This document shows, piece after piece, positions 1 to 11,767 of a DNA stretch of 64,000 nt. Origin of the DNA: Aphelocoma coerulescens (Eukaryota > Chordata > Aves > Passeriformes > Corvidae); the NCBI RefSeq assembly GCF_041296385.1, contig NC_091017.1:15804001-15868000 (forward strand), given 5' to 3'. The position numbers and the translations under genes were made by a program. Position 1 is the first letter of the stretch. Every line of letters begins with the position of its first letter. Below the pieces are notes generated by a model. It worked only from the letters and a program-made list of their open reading frames with translations. It did not search any database and was not told where the DNA came from.

Positions 1-1267
1 AAAACCACTCAATTTTTAAAATTTTTAAAATAGATGTTGAATGGTATTATACTCTGGTTTTTTTTCAGACCATAAAAGTGGCATAAACTTACTCCTTGTT
101 TTTCCACATATCAGTTTCTTTTGGGGAGAGAAAAAGGTGATGAAACAGCTGCCACATTATATCTGTGACTGTGATATAGGTGCTTATGATCTGGGAAAGA
201 GGAAAGAGAAAAAAGTGGCCAGTCAGATTCTCCATTCTTGTGTCTCTGTGCTTGAGACAAGGAAATGGGTATTTAATTCATGTCTGAACATTTTTAGGCT
301 GCCTTTGAATTTCTAATACCCTGAGATCTGTCAAGAGAGGTGCTGGCCATTCCTTGAGTTGTAACACTCCCCAGCTAGCTTCCTCCATAGAATTTCAGTG
401 CGAATAGAGCAGATCTGCTTCCATCTTCCAAATGGAGTGTCCCAGAAGTTATCCTCTGCTTTCTATCCTATGATATGCCACAACATAATTCCAACTGCTT
501 GCTCTTTTTTTAACCCTCTCTCTGTGCAAATGATACAGAGCTGGTTTTCCTCCTCTCTTCACTGTGAGTTTGTGTGTTGTCCATCTCTTACGGCACCTCT
601 AGACAGAAAAGTTTCCAGAGGGAAGATCTCAAATAAAAAGGTTTTCATTCTCAGATTCAAACTCCTCTAAAAATAAGTGTGCTTTCCATCACCATTGAAG
701 GATTTTTTAAAAAGTTCTCCATATGCATAAATCTACACATCTCAGGATTTGGGAATGTGTATTTTATTTTAAACAAAAGAAGAAGGCATTTTAAAAAATA
801 ACCCAAATGCTGAAATTCTCAGTGAAAAAACTGGCATTTTGTCAAATACAACCTATTTGGAACTTCCCTAAGTGACCAGTAAAGCATTTAAAACATACTC
901 GGTATTTGAACTATTTCCATAAACTTTGACCACATGCTAGAGAAGCCTTCCAGTTGTGGTTCCCAGGCACAGCACAGTTGTTTGAATTCATTCTTGGGCA
1001 GTTCTTCTGAGGGTCAGTTTGCAATAGATCCCCCATTACTGGTGGCACCCAAGGGCACTGAAGCAATCCTGGGGTAGATAGCTTGACCACATTGCATCAG
1101 GACTGCTGCAACTCACCAGCCTCCGACCGCCACAGAGCTATGGACACTGGCAGCACAGCTGAGCTCTGCTTCCTGTGATAAAAGCAAAATGTCAGGGAGG
1201 AAAGGTCAGAGACAGACTTCAGAAATTTCAGTGAGGAGAATGGTTTCACAGAAAGAAAGGAGTGGTT
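1..1267. other. Upstream non-coding sequence
   Basis: AT-rich. The open frames near 41-316 and 398-670 are short and match no family I recognise. No RNA gene or repeat landmark is seen. Confidence 0.5.
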
Positions 1268-1403
1268 TAACAGAATATCCTGAGTTGGAAGGCTCCCACA
1301 AGGATCATGGAGTCCAACTCTCAAGTGAATGTCCCATACAAGGATCAAACCCACAACCTTGGCATTATTAGCACCAGGCTCTGACCAGCTGAGCTCATCT
1401 CAG
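1268..1403 (-). repeat. tRNA-Ile-derived SINE with CR1-type tail (TguSINE1-like)
   Basis: Read on the - strand, the block begins with a near-complete isoleucine tRNA-like head: an A box GAGCTCAGCTGGTCAGAG, a CTAATAATGCC anticodon region and a B box GGTTTGATCC. It runs into a CR1 3'-end-like segment (GATCCTTGTGGGAGCCTTCC) that ends in ATTCTG. This head-plus-CR1-tail design matches the SINE family described in passerines. The copy is degraded and has no intact tRNA fold, so it is not called a tRNA gene. Confidence 0.75.
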
Positions 1404-4400
1404 GGTTTTCATTTCTAAACTTGAACTCAGTAATATTCTTCCTTACATTGTGGGTTTTCCAGAAGGATCTCCCAGTTTGCTGAAGGAATAACCAGGCTTG
1501 AGAGGGAATGGCTGAAAGTGGTATAAAAACATGTCAACCCCCTTTTTTCCACGTTATAAATTCAGCTGCCTCAGAGGAAACCACCTCATGACTTGGAGAA
1601 CTTTTGCATAAACATTAATAATAACAAATTCTAATTGGTCATTATTGCTTGAACAGAAAATATCAGATTTCATTTTCACCAGGAGGAAATGAAAATGTCA
1701 TGTACTGTAACATGACAAGCATGGAATTTACAGTAGTGATATGTACTTGTAATTACCTTTGTATGTGTAAATGCACACAAAGCAGAACACCAGGGAGGCC
1801 ATTTTACAACAGATTTAATCAAGAGAACATCTATGTCTCCTCATAAACTTACCTAACCAACTTTGAAAAAAGAATGGAGTTGATTAGACAGGTTAATGGG
1901 GTGATGTCTTTATAAATGACAGATGGCCATGTTAGAACAGAAAGTTGTTCACTCTCCATTTTTTATTTTATTTTATGAGACTATTTTACTTTTTTTTGTT
2001 TGTTTTACTTATGAAAGCATTGCTCATACATTTTTGATTAGCAGTGTTTCACTGAAATAAAAAGCAATTTCCAATGAAACTGAACTTTTAACTGGATGGA
2101 TGTTGTCAGTACACTTAAGTGGCAGTAACCAAAACTAAAATGCAAAATGAATTTTTTTTAATTCTAGGTCTTTATAAACATCCTGGCCTCCCCCATTGGC
2201 CTGCAAATGGAGAAAAGTGCTTACAGATTTGCAAGCTCATAAGAACATAACAAAGGAATGGAAAAATGCAGAAGAAAGCTAGCTTTTTTATACATAGGGA
2301 ACCCCATAGTAGTGAATTTGGCAGAGTAATTAAAAATTACAATTAAAAAAAAGCAAGAGTTAATTAAGAATAATTTTAAAAATTATTATAATGCAAAATT
2401 AGCTTTACTTAACAAAAGTAATAATATCTACCAGGGGCACCTCAGAATGATCGAAGCGTAGGATGTGGAATAACCTAGACTGTTCATCTTTGCTCAGATG
2501 TACAAGGTGTCTGGAAGTGAATCACACAAACAGAGTTAACTGAAGGAGGATTCACCAGGTTCCTACACAGAGGCCTCTGCCCGTGTGCTCTGGGATCCCT
2601 GGGCAGGCCTGAAGGGGAGGATGTGCAGTACCCGATGTTACTACTGAAAGCCCCTGTGGCAGCAGCAGTTCTTGGCTCTTTCCTCAACAGCACTTGGCAG
2701 TGGGCTGTGTCCACCACTGGCAAGTGCCATGATTTGGGCAGCTCTGTCTAAAGATTCCCAGTGCCTACTTGGCTGTTAGATAATCACAGTTGTGCAATTA
2801 TTTCTGCAGCACTCTCCCATCTCTCTTCTTATCCCATATGAAAAAAGGTCCATTCCTAAATAGACCAAAAATTAAGAAAATATGATATGCATGGCTAACC
2901 TTCTACTCTCTTCCTCCTCCTTTGCCATTTTTCACTGACGTGAAGTCAGCTTCTTCATCTGATGCAGATCATTGATTCAAACAATCCTACTGAACATCTC
3001 TCTAACCTTCTATGCATGAATGTGAGAAAACCAAAGTCTCCCAAGAATGTTTTCTCTTGGAAATTTCTCTGTGAATTTAAGATTTATGAGAACCACTAGA
3101 ATAAGTTTTACGAAACCTCTGGATCTTTGGGGCCTTTTTGCATTTATCAGGATTGTAGTACCAGAGCCAGAATGAAACAGTACTTAAGTACCTTGTGAAA
3201 CTCTGCAGCAGATAGCAGTAATGAAAGGCAATTCTAGATACATTCTAGATACTCAAACACAAAGGATAATGTGGCTGCAGTGCATCATAGTTTGGATCAG
3301 AATTCTTGCAAGCTTTTCAAATGCTAGGATACTGCTGGGGCTTTTTTATGAAAGTGCAATAACCTATCATAAGTTTAATTTCATTTATCTGTCCATATGT
3401 AAATCAGTCGTTTCCACAATGGCATCTATTCCTCATTAACAGGAATGGATCAGCTTATCCCTTAGGCAGGTGAGTAGGTGGCTGGCAGCTGCAGAGATAA
3501 CAATGGTCTTACTTTTACCAATAACATTATGATCAACAATTTGGGGTGAACATTTGACGTCATATTTAAATCACACAACTCCATTGACTCATCCCACAAT
3601 TCATCTCTTATCAACATAAGGAAGATGAATTTCACACAGAGTATTCATCGAGGTAACAGCTGGGACTGGCTTTGTATTCCTTGTCGGTACTTCCACAGAT
3701 TAATTTGCTGTAACATCAGTAGCACCTTTTATCAGTGTATTACCATCTGGTCAAGTGTTACCAAACCAAGATGGACATAATGCTATGGAGATTGTTTAGA
3801 TCTACCTTTGCTTAATTAATTCCTTAATTCTATCTCCTCATTTTACCTTAACTCTGTGTCCTAATATCAGGGTCCGTGCTGCTAGATTGCAGATTTTCTT
3901 CAGATCTCCTCTTTCCCCAGAGTTCACAGCATTTTGAGGTGGAAGTGCTTTTTTTTTGTTTTCAGTTGGTGCTAACTGGAGTAATCAGATCAGTGGAAAA
4001 TTGCTGGTTTCATAAATCTACTGGGGATAGGATATAGGGGATAATACAGAAAGGATTATGTAAAAGATTTGTATCCTCAGGAAATACTGGCTTCCACAGT
4101 GCCTGATGCTTAACCATAAGCTACTGTCTTACAGCACCTGGCTGCTTTGCAAAGTAGTCAGTTTTAGTGCCTTGATATGCAAAATACCATAGCTAATCCA
4201 GTCAGACAATCCTTGATCACTTTGCGACTCCTCAAGTAGATAAGAATGTTCCTTGGTGCACAACTTCTAATAATCTAATGAAAGATACTGCAGGTTGGTA
4301 AAACTGCAATCTTCTAAATAGTTTATCCCTGTTTCCATTCTGTTCCTAAAGCAGGAACAGATTCATTACTGCTCTGTATGGACTATCTCCCTGTACATTT

Positions 4401-6481
4401 CCTTGCCATTGATTTCTGTTTCCCTAAAACAGGCTCTTAGTCCCCATTCCTTTCACTTTCTGCTGTTCCATCCTCTGTTTAATTCACCTCATTATTTTGA
4501 TATTGTCCTTCTCCTTCCTTCTAAAACATGAAGATCACCTTCTCTTCCTTGACCTGCTCATCCTCCTACACACAGCCCTATTAAATTTCCTCCCTCCAAC
4601 AGAGCCTCCTCCCTCTGAATCCTAGAAAAGCAGCAATTCTGGAGGAGCTGTATTGAAAAGAAAATGAGGTAGCAAAAAAAATACGTGTGACAGATTAAAA
4701 TATAAGAAGTTAGTAGTTATAATAGAAAGGTTTCAGGTGAGAGAAAATTAATACAGCATCCAAAATGTACATAAGCTATTTAAAAAAAGAAAACCAAATA
4801 CAGCACAAATTTTCAGAGACACCACTTCCCCCTCATTTTCTTTCCTTTTTGTGTGGCCACCAGTTGCTACGTGGTCACTGGGAAACAACGACTTAGCCAA
4901 AATCCTCAGGCTTGCCTGTTCTCTTCTGCTTTTGCTTCAGTGTTGTGATCCAGAGAAGTACTAAAAAGCCAGAGGGGGATTATATGGCTCCTGTGTGCAT
5001 TGGAGGAACACCTCTAACCTTAGTAGTTCCAACTGCACAATAGAACTGAAAGATTGAAGCATCACAATATGTACCAACTGTGAGCTGTTTCTATAATAAT
5101 AATAATAATAATAGTAATAGTTCAAGTTTTTGTTACTCATTCCTTGCTGTGATGTAGCACAGGCCTGTAACTGCATTTACTCCACAGATCTTAATCCAGC
5201 CTCTGTGAGAAGCAATTTGTTGGGGATTTCAAAACATCCTCTGAGATCATACTAGAGTTTTATGCAGAAAACCTCTCATAATCCCTCTCAAAACTCTAAT
5301 ATGGAGCTATTTCTGGATCTTATGCTTCTTTTGGACCAGGCTTGGCTGGAGAGTTTGAACAGTACATGAAAAACAACTGCAGTGCAAGCTCCATGTGATG
5401 AGGGAAGGGTTGGGAGCAGCTGCTTCCACGGGCTCATGGAATCCTTTGGGTGCAGCACAGCAAGGCAGGTAAGCACAGGTGCAAAACACCTCCCTCCAGC
5501 ACACTCTGCAAGTGTACAGATATCTGATCTCATGAATTTAAACTTGGCTTTCAGTGAAAAGGGCCCAAGTGAAGAAACAAGATTTGCTCACGCCAGGCAC
5601 CTTTATTTTGCCCAAAACCAATGAAGGTTTTATGACCAAAGCAGAAAACAAAGCAAACGTGTCTTTCAAGGCTGCCAGAAGCTGGGTTCTTAAGAGGACT
5701 ACAACAACAGCAATCACATCTTTTAGTACAAATGTGGGAGTGGAAAAAAACGGCTACCAAAATAAAGGTGCAGAATGAAAAGGAAAATTAAGGACTGCTC
5801 ATTAAGAGTAGTGCACAATGAGGTGTTTCATGAATTTATTCAGAATTTGCTGTGGTAGAAGTTCCTGGATATTTCCTGATATAACTTGCATAGTGTAAGG
5901 AATTACACTGACATTTTGAAGACTCCTTCCAGGTTAAAAGAACCAAAGAAATGAGGTAAAGCAGCTTCTTCAGCTTAGTGCATGCATAAATTCCTTAGAG
6001 AATGGAAATGCATTTTCCAATGCCACCTAGCTGAGACTCATTAGACATTCCTTTATTAATTCAGTGCTTTTAAAAACACTGATAGCAGCAATCTACCAAT
6101 CATGAACACACTGCAGACAAATGAAGTTATACTGATTACACTTGTAAAGAAAAATGAGAAAAAATCACCATACGCATTTTAAAAAGTAAATTATAAAAAT
6201 GTAAAATCCTACATTATAAAGATGCACTGATGTATATTTAAAAAATGAAATAATGCCATGTTACACATACTGCAAAAACCTTCACACCTAGTCAAAAAGA
6301 AAGCAAGCTTCCTCTTTAGGCAAGGCTGATCTTTGTTTTGGGATGACATTGCTCTCTTGAAGTACTATGCTCTCTGTAGAAACTGAGAGGACCTTTCATA
6401 TTTAAGGTAAACAGTATTTAAAAGCAGCTTTGTATTTTGGATTTTAATATCTAGTCAAGGATTTTTAAAGAAGCTCTAAAT
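1404..6481. other. Upstream non-coding sequence
   Basis: AT-rich, with only an AAT microsatellite. An open frame at 5554-5778, just downstream of a possible acceptor, is lysine/threonine-rich; I do not recognise it and do not call it a gene. Confidence 0.5.
5092..5120. repeat. (AAT)n microsatellite
   Basis: An imperfect run of about nine AAT/AGT triplets. Confidence 0.9.
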
Positions 6482-6734
6482 CACAGAATCATAGAATCAC
6501 TCAGGTTGGAAAAAACCCTTTAAGATCATGGAGTTCAACCACTAACCCGGCAGTGCCAAGTCCAGCACTCAACCATGTCCCCAAGCCCCACATCCACATG
6601 TCTTTTAAATACCTCCAGGGATGGTGACTCCACTACTTCCCTGGGCCTCTTCCAATGCTTGATAACCTCTGGTCCTAATATCCACTCTAAACCTCCCAGG
6701 CACAACTTGAGGCCATTTCTTCTCATCCAGTGCT
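6482..6734 (-). repeat. CR1 retroposon 3' fragment
   Basis: It starts with the inverted CR1 3' terminal repeat (CACAGAATCATAGAATC) and the GGTTGGAAAAAACC / AGTTCAACCACTAACC landmarks of the CR1 3' UTR, reading on the - strand. It is truncated at its 5' (right) end, as is usual for CR1. Confidence 0.85.
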
Positions 6735-7171
6735 CAAGATTAAGAAGCATACAGTCATAAAAAGTTATAAAATTATGTATTATTTCTCTTCCCTCATTTT
6801 GCTTAAGGGCAGAGTATTTCATTGCTAAAATGTACTTGGTTTAGAACTTTTTTGACATTGATAGGTGTCATGAAGCTTCCCCAGACCCCAACAAAACTGA
6901 ACAACAATTAAGTTGCACTGTGAAAGCAGAAGAAAGTTATGAGTTATTGTGGACTCCTGCTTTCTTACTCTATATGAACTAAATGGGAGCTTTTACTTAA
7001 AAGATCTGATCCATGAGCACTGTTCAGATTTATCTGCAGCAATTTAAAGGGTAATGACTCCAGCTGCTAAAAATTACTCTTACAGCAGATGCAATGGAGC
7101 TGGAAGTGGGTCTGTTCCTCAGCTGCTGTACTTCACTCCCCCACCAAGTATTAATGCTCATTGAAAAGACC

Positions 7172-7350
7172 TCCAGGGCTTCTCTCCCCAGCTCCCTCAG
7201 GCTCTTCTCCTGCACCAGATGCTCGAGTCTCTTCACCATCTCTGGGGCCTGCTCCAGGACCTGCTCCAGTGTGCCCATGTGCCCTTTGTACTGGGGAGCC
7301 CAGAATGGGACACAGCATCCCCAGGAGAGTCCAATCAGTGCTGAACAGAG
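7172..7350 (-). repeat. CR1 internal fragment
   Basis: It contains inverted CR1 landmarks in the expected order: CCCCAGCTCCCTCAGG, a GCTCCAG run, and TACTGGGGAGCCCAGAATGG followed by CAGTGCTGAACAGAGG. It corresponds to the part of CR1 just 5' of the segment at 6482-6734, so the two may be one insertion interrupted by about 440 bp. Confidence 0.7.
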
Positions 7351-7748
7351 GATTCAGAAGATTTGAACAAAACTTCTAAACCAGCACCCATGGTAATACT
7401 TTAAAGATTATTTAAAGAGAAAGTATAATTTTTCTTAAAATGGACTTTAGAGACTTTACTAGTACTTTCTGTAATATCTTATGGAGTTCATTCCCAAGCT
7501 GGGGTTTAAGTTCATTTTTAATCCATGCTTGCTGATCTTTCTTTTGGGTTGTAAAGTTTACAGAAAACTTCTGTAATTTTTTTCCCTTTAATTCCCTTAG
7601 CTCAACACTTCCAGTTTGCTTGTGGGAGGCAGAACCAGCATTAGGCTTGTAACCACACCTGGAAAGCTCAGGACAACAGGGTTTACTTCCAATTCTCAGC
7701 TATCTTCTAAATAACTTTTATCTAATCTAATCTTGTCTGTTTCTCCAG

Positions 7749-9515
7749 GTCTTTGGTGACGGGTTTTTGGCATGGTTGGTTGAACATAAACCCAGCCCAA
7801 ATGGAGATCAACAGGTCAGCTGAAGAATTTAACACTGATTTTACCTGGTTGAAAGATCAAATTAAAACACTTGTCTATGGAACTCTAAACTGGCAGTCTG
7901 CTGAACTTTACTGGCCTTGACTAATGCACATACCCCACTGCCTTTAACAATCAAGGCCAGTCAGGGAGTATTTATTTATCTATAAGGAAATACAGGAAGA
8001 TCTGACAGGATTCAATGTGACAATGCTGCTTTCCCTGGAAAGCTGGATTTGCTGGCTATTGGAGTATGCAGTTTAGATGAAAACATCTGAAATCCATTAA
8101 GCTGGATTTTTTGCAATTATTTTATTTTATTTATTTTGTTTCTAGTGTGATGTTAAAGAAGAAAGCAGAAAAATACTAACAACAAATGTTACACTCTCTT
8201 TGGATAACAGGAGAGGCCACAAACAGAACTTGCACTCCAAGTCACTAGGTATGTAAAAAATTCCAAACATTATTTAATTTCTGCTTTTGCCTGGTAGCGA
8301 ATAGCCTAATGGAAACCTTAAAAGGCCAGCCATGGAGGCAGGGAATACTTAAAAGCAGGCTTAGCCAGCTTAAAGGCTCAAATAAAAATTGTATCTTCCT
8401 TACAAGAGGGAAGGTAATACTTCAGCAAACTACAGGTGACTCAGAAAGACAGGGAAGCTCAAGCAGTAGATGTGAGGAATTCAAAATATGCATGAAAAAT
8501 GCTGGCAGCAGCAAACTGAGATTAAAATTTCAAGATTACACAGCATTGTGTAGCCACAGAAGATCACTGAAGCTTCATAGAGACTGACTGTGTCAACATT
8601 ACAGTTCTAAACATTGCTCATTCTGAGGAAGAAATGTTGCTCAAATTAGAGATTACCATCTCTCCCTAATAATGTATATGTATGTATGTAACTAAGGAAA
8701 ATGAGAAAAGAAAGGAAAAAAAGGAGCTTAGTCTTTTCTTAGGACTTGGAAATTCAAAGAGGAGAGCAGCTATGAGATGTTCTAGTCTTGACATGCACTC
8801 TATAGATAAAAGTAACAATGTGAGAAAATTACGTAGGAAGGGAATGGAACAAGCATTATAATGGAATGTGTCTTGTCTTGAGTGCCTCATGATTTTGTCC
8901 CAAAATCATGGGAAATTTGATACCCATACACACCAAGTATGGCATTCTCAAATCAGGCCACAGGCAAGTTAAAATTTTATATGATGTTGATATTAATAAT
9001 AATAGAGTCAGTATAATAGTTAATATTAAATAATTGCAATCATATTTGGTGTGCTTATAAGGAACATTGCAGATCACTTCAGAAAAGCATTTTCCAGAAA
9101 AACTGTGGTTTGAGTTTGTTTCTACCTTGTTTCTACCTACACAGTCAGGGAAGGGTACATGCAAACAGTTCCATCCCAAATGTGGTGCAGTATCAAGTGT
9201 AAGGAGAAATTCTTATTTCCCATACAAATGCCAGTTATCCTCGTTGGAAATTCTTTAATGCTAGATTTCAAAACACAGAAATTTTTTACCAATTTAAAGA
9301 TTCATTCCCTTTCCCTCCACAGAATTACATAAACGACAGCTTTTTATATCACAAAGGATGTGAAGTGTTAAAATGTATGTATGCTTATATTTGGTTTCTA
9401 TTCTGTTTGTCTGCAGGTTATGCTCACATTCCTGAGATGATCCTTCCTTTGGAAATCTTTGATACTGCCATGTTGGCTGTGATACTTTGTTAATAAAGCT
9501 TGAACACTCGTCTCT
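7749..9515 (+). other. Possible 3' exons of an unidentified + strand transcript
   Basis: Three splice-bounded blocks lie in order: 7749-7814 (acceptor ctgtttctccag, donor CAG|GTCAGC), 8146-8248 (acceptor ttttgtttctag, donor TAG|GTATGT) and a terminal block from 9417 (acceptor gtttgtctgcag). They share one open frame of about 80 codons that stops at TAA 9491-9493, directly overlapping an AATAAA at 9492-9497. I do not recognise the encoded peptide. A 3' UTR this short is unusual, so a non-coding transcript, an LTR edge, or chance are all possible. Confidence 0.25.
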
Positions 9516-9769
9516 GTGTTAAACAGCTGGTACAAGACCCTGCAGCCTTTAAAAGCATGTCTAATCCTTATTAACACAGGCAGTCTCCTTGAAAATGCAC
9601 AGTTGAAGACTCCTTGAAAGAAGAGTTTGGAGGAACAGACCCTCCCACTTCTTTATTAACAGATACTCACATTAATATAAAATAGATTAATTTAAAAGGT
9701 CAAACAGAAGAGATAGGGTAGGATTGATGCCTTTTTTGTAGCTCACATCACCCTAAGAGGGAGCACAAA

Positions 9770-10310
9770 AAGGGCAGCAGTTCTCGTGCTTTACCAGAGT
9801 TGTACGTGGAGGTTCCGCCACCCACCCCGGGGCTCGGCGGGGTTAAGGGGAGCCGCCGAAGTTTTGGCACTGCCGCCCATTCGGGGGGACCTTTAAGGGT
9901 TGAGGAGCGGCTGTGACACCGGCTCTGAGAAACAGAAACAACCGGCGCCGCCCTCACGGGCTTTTCATCTGAAGGAAGAGAGAGAGTTTTCCCTCCCTCA
10001 TCCTGCTCCCTTTTTTCCTCAGCTCGTCACATCTGGGTGGTGTCTCTAATGACCCACATTCGCGGCCCCTGCGCGCTCCAGGGGGCAGCGCCTGCAGCAG
10101 CAGGGGGAGGAAGAACGACAGCGCGCCCGCCCATGCTGGGGGTTTGGCTGTGGAAGCGGCTCACCCGCGTCCCCGGGATCGTTCTGGCGGTGGCAGGACC
10201 TGGAGCTGGAGCATCCAAACATTGTCTTGCCCCACACAGCCGCGGTTTTCTTCCGGGATGGGTCCGTGAATGCAGAGCGCTCGGCTGGGGGCCGGCTGTT
10301 TGCATTGGGT
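9770..10310. promoter_or_regulatory. Second CpG-rich block upstream of LRBA
   Basis: A GC-rich, CpG-containing stretch separated from the LRBA island by an A-rich tract (about 10322-10360) and a CR1 copy. It has no recognised coding exon. It could be the left part of one original island that was split by the CR1 insertion, an alternative promoter, or the start of a divergent non-coding transcript. Confidence 0.5.
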
Positions 10311-10436
10311 ATCTTTGATAATTAAAAAAAAAAGGAAAAAAGAGAAAAAGAGACCAAAACAAAGCCATTCTCCAAACCCACCCCTCCCAAAAGATAAAGA
10401 AAATTGCTTCAGGAAGGGCAGACTTCAGTTATTGAA

Positions 10437-10963
10437 CAGTTACAGAACTCAGCCCTAGTGAGGCCACGTCTGCAGTGCCATCTCCAGTTCTGGGCTCCTC
10501 AGTGCAAGACAGACAAGGAGCTACTGGAGGGGGTCCAGCGAAGGGACACAAAGGTGATGAGGGGTCTGGATCACCTCTCTTATGAGGAGAGACTGTGGGA
10601 GCTGGGCCTGTTCCGTCTGGAGAAGACTGAAGGGAATCTCATTAATGCACATAAATATCACAAACGTGGGTGCCCAGAGGATGGTGTCAGACTCTCTTTG
10701 GCAGTGCTCAGTGACAGGATGAGGAGCAATGGCCATAAGCTAAAACACAAGATGTTCCACCTCAACAAGAGGAAGAACTTGACACTGAGGGTGGCAGAGC
10801 CCTGGAACAGGCTGCCCAGGGAGATCATGGACTGTCCCTCTCTGGAGACATTCCAACCCCACCTGGACATGTTCCTGTGTCACCTGCTCCAGGTGACCCT
10901 GCCTTGGTAGGGGTGTTGGATCAGATGATCTCCAGCGGCCCCTTCCCTACCAATTCTGTGAAC
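10437..10963 (+). repeat. CR1 3' fragment adjoining the LRBA promoter island
   Basis: A sense CR1 copy: TGAGGCCACGTCTGCAGTGC, CTTATGAGGAGAGACTG, AACAGGCTGCCCAGGGAGAT, then GATGATCTCCAGCGGCCCC and ATTCTGTGAA at the 3' end. An internal open frame of 168 codons is repeat-derived and has no recognisable retroposon protein. It belongs to the same subfamily as the copy at 37900-38296; both have CATTAATGCACATAAATATC. Confidence 0.85.
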
Positions 10964-11109
10964 ACTGCAATAGTCTGGGACAAGTTGTTGCGCGCAGCCT
11001 CAGGACCGGCCGGGCCCACGCGGGCGCTGCATCCCCAGAGGTGAGCAGCGTTCCCGGGGAGGCGCGGGGATGAGGGGGACGAGAGGGATGAGGGAGGGCG
11101 CGGTTTTCT

Positions 11110-11139
11110 CTCACCTGCGCTCACCTGCCCTCACCTGGG
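11110..11139. promoter_or_regulatory. Three tandem CTCACCTG copies at exact 10-bp spacing
   Basis: CTCACCTG starts at 11110, 11120 and 11130. Read on the + strand these are CACCTG E-boxes of the ZEB/SNAI/E2A type. Read on the - strand each is a near-consensus 5' splice site (CAG|GTGAG) with cuts after 11135, 11125 and 11115. Either reading is inference; the repeat itself is plain in the sequence. Confidence 0.5.
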
Positions 11140-11144
11140 CGTGC

Positions 11145-11435
11145 GCAGCCCGCGGCTCCCGCCCCACGCCGCGGCCCCGCCCGCGCCAGGCCCGCGCAGG
11201 CGCTCCGGGGGCTCCGCGCTGTCATGGCGGCAGCGAGCGGCAGCGCCGGCAGGAAGGAGATGGGGCGGACCGGGACCGTGCTGTGAGGCGGTGGTGGCGG
11301 CTGGAACTTGAGGCGCCTTTAGGCGGGCGGAGCGGCGGCCGGCGCAGCGCAGCTCAACCCGCAGCCGGGGAGCGCAGCCGCCTCCCGGCCCCGGAGCCGC
11401 GCGTCGGGCAGCCCGCGCCCCCTCCGCAGCCCGCG
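11145..11435 (+). other. LRBA: LRBA probable non-coding exon 1 (5' end not determinable)
   Basis: A strong donor (GCG|GTGAGT, intron from 11436) in the CpG island pairs with an acceptor (ttgtccttcag|GGC) at 11767/11768, giving a 332-bp intron just upstream of the coding first exon. The transcription start cannot be read from sequence, so the left edge is only a guess; the CpG-rich block begins near 10980. The exon holds an ATG at 11224 that opens a 20-codon upstream frame. Transcripts that start inside exon 2 and skip this exon are also possible. Confidence 0.5.
11224..11286 (+). promoter_or_regulatory. Upstream ORF in LRBA exon 1
   Basis: An ATG in strong context (G at -3, G at +4) opens 20 codons ending at TGA 11284-11286, upstream of and out of frame with the LRBA start. 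If exon 1 transcripts include it, it would be expected to reduce initiation at 12020. Confidence 0.4.
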
Positions 11436-11767
11436 GTGAGTGCGAACTTGGCGGGGCGCTGCACCTGCCCGCGGCCGTGCCCGAGCGCAGCGGGGGCCGC
11501 GGCGGGCGGCAGCCGGGCGGGAAGGACGAGCGTGTTCCCTCTAGGTTAAAAAAAATATATATATTAAAAAAAAAAAAAAGGAAAAAGCAGATTAAGCCCC
11601 TGAGGCGGGGGCTCGGAGCGCGGCAGGTCCGGGAGCACTTCCGCGGGGAGAGGCGTGAGAGCTCCCGGGGCGGCTCCCGCCGGGCGCGGGGCAGGGGCCG
11701 GGACGTGCGGGCTGTGGGCAGCGCCTGACGGAGCGCGGGCTGAAACACACCTCGGGTTGTCCTTCAG
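11436..11767 (+). other. LRBA: LRBA probable intron 1 (332 bp)
   Basis: GTGAGT...TTCAG intron inside the CpG island, GC-rich except for an A/T-rich patch at 11545-11585. Confidence 0.5.

Noticed and set aside
1320..1395. Isoleucine tRNA gene on the - strand
   Set aside because: The tRNA-like head is degraded and continues into a CR1-type tail, so it is a SINE copy and not a functional tRNA.
10404..10910. 168-codon + strand open frame
   Set aside because: It lies almost entirely within a CR1 3' region, so it is repeat-derived and not a gene.
11131..11748. 205-codon - strand open frame across the CpG island
   Set aside because: An antisense shadow of GC-rich promoter sequence, rich in Arg/Pro/Ala, with no recognisable domain.
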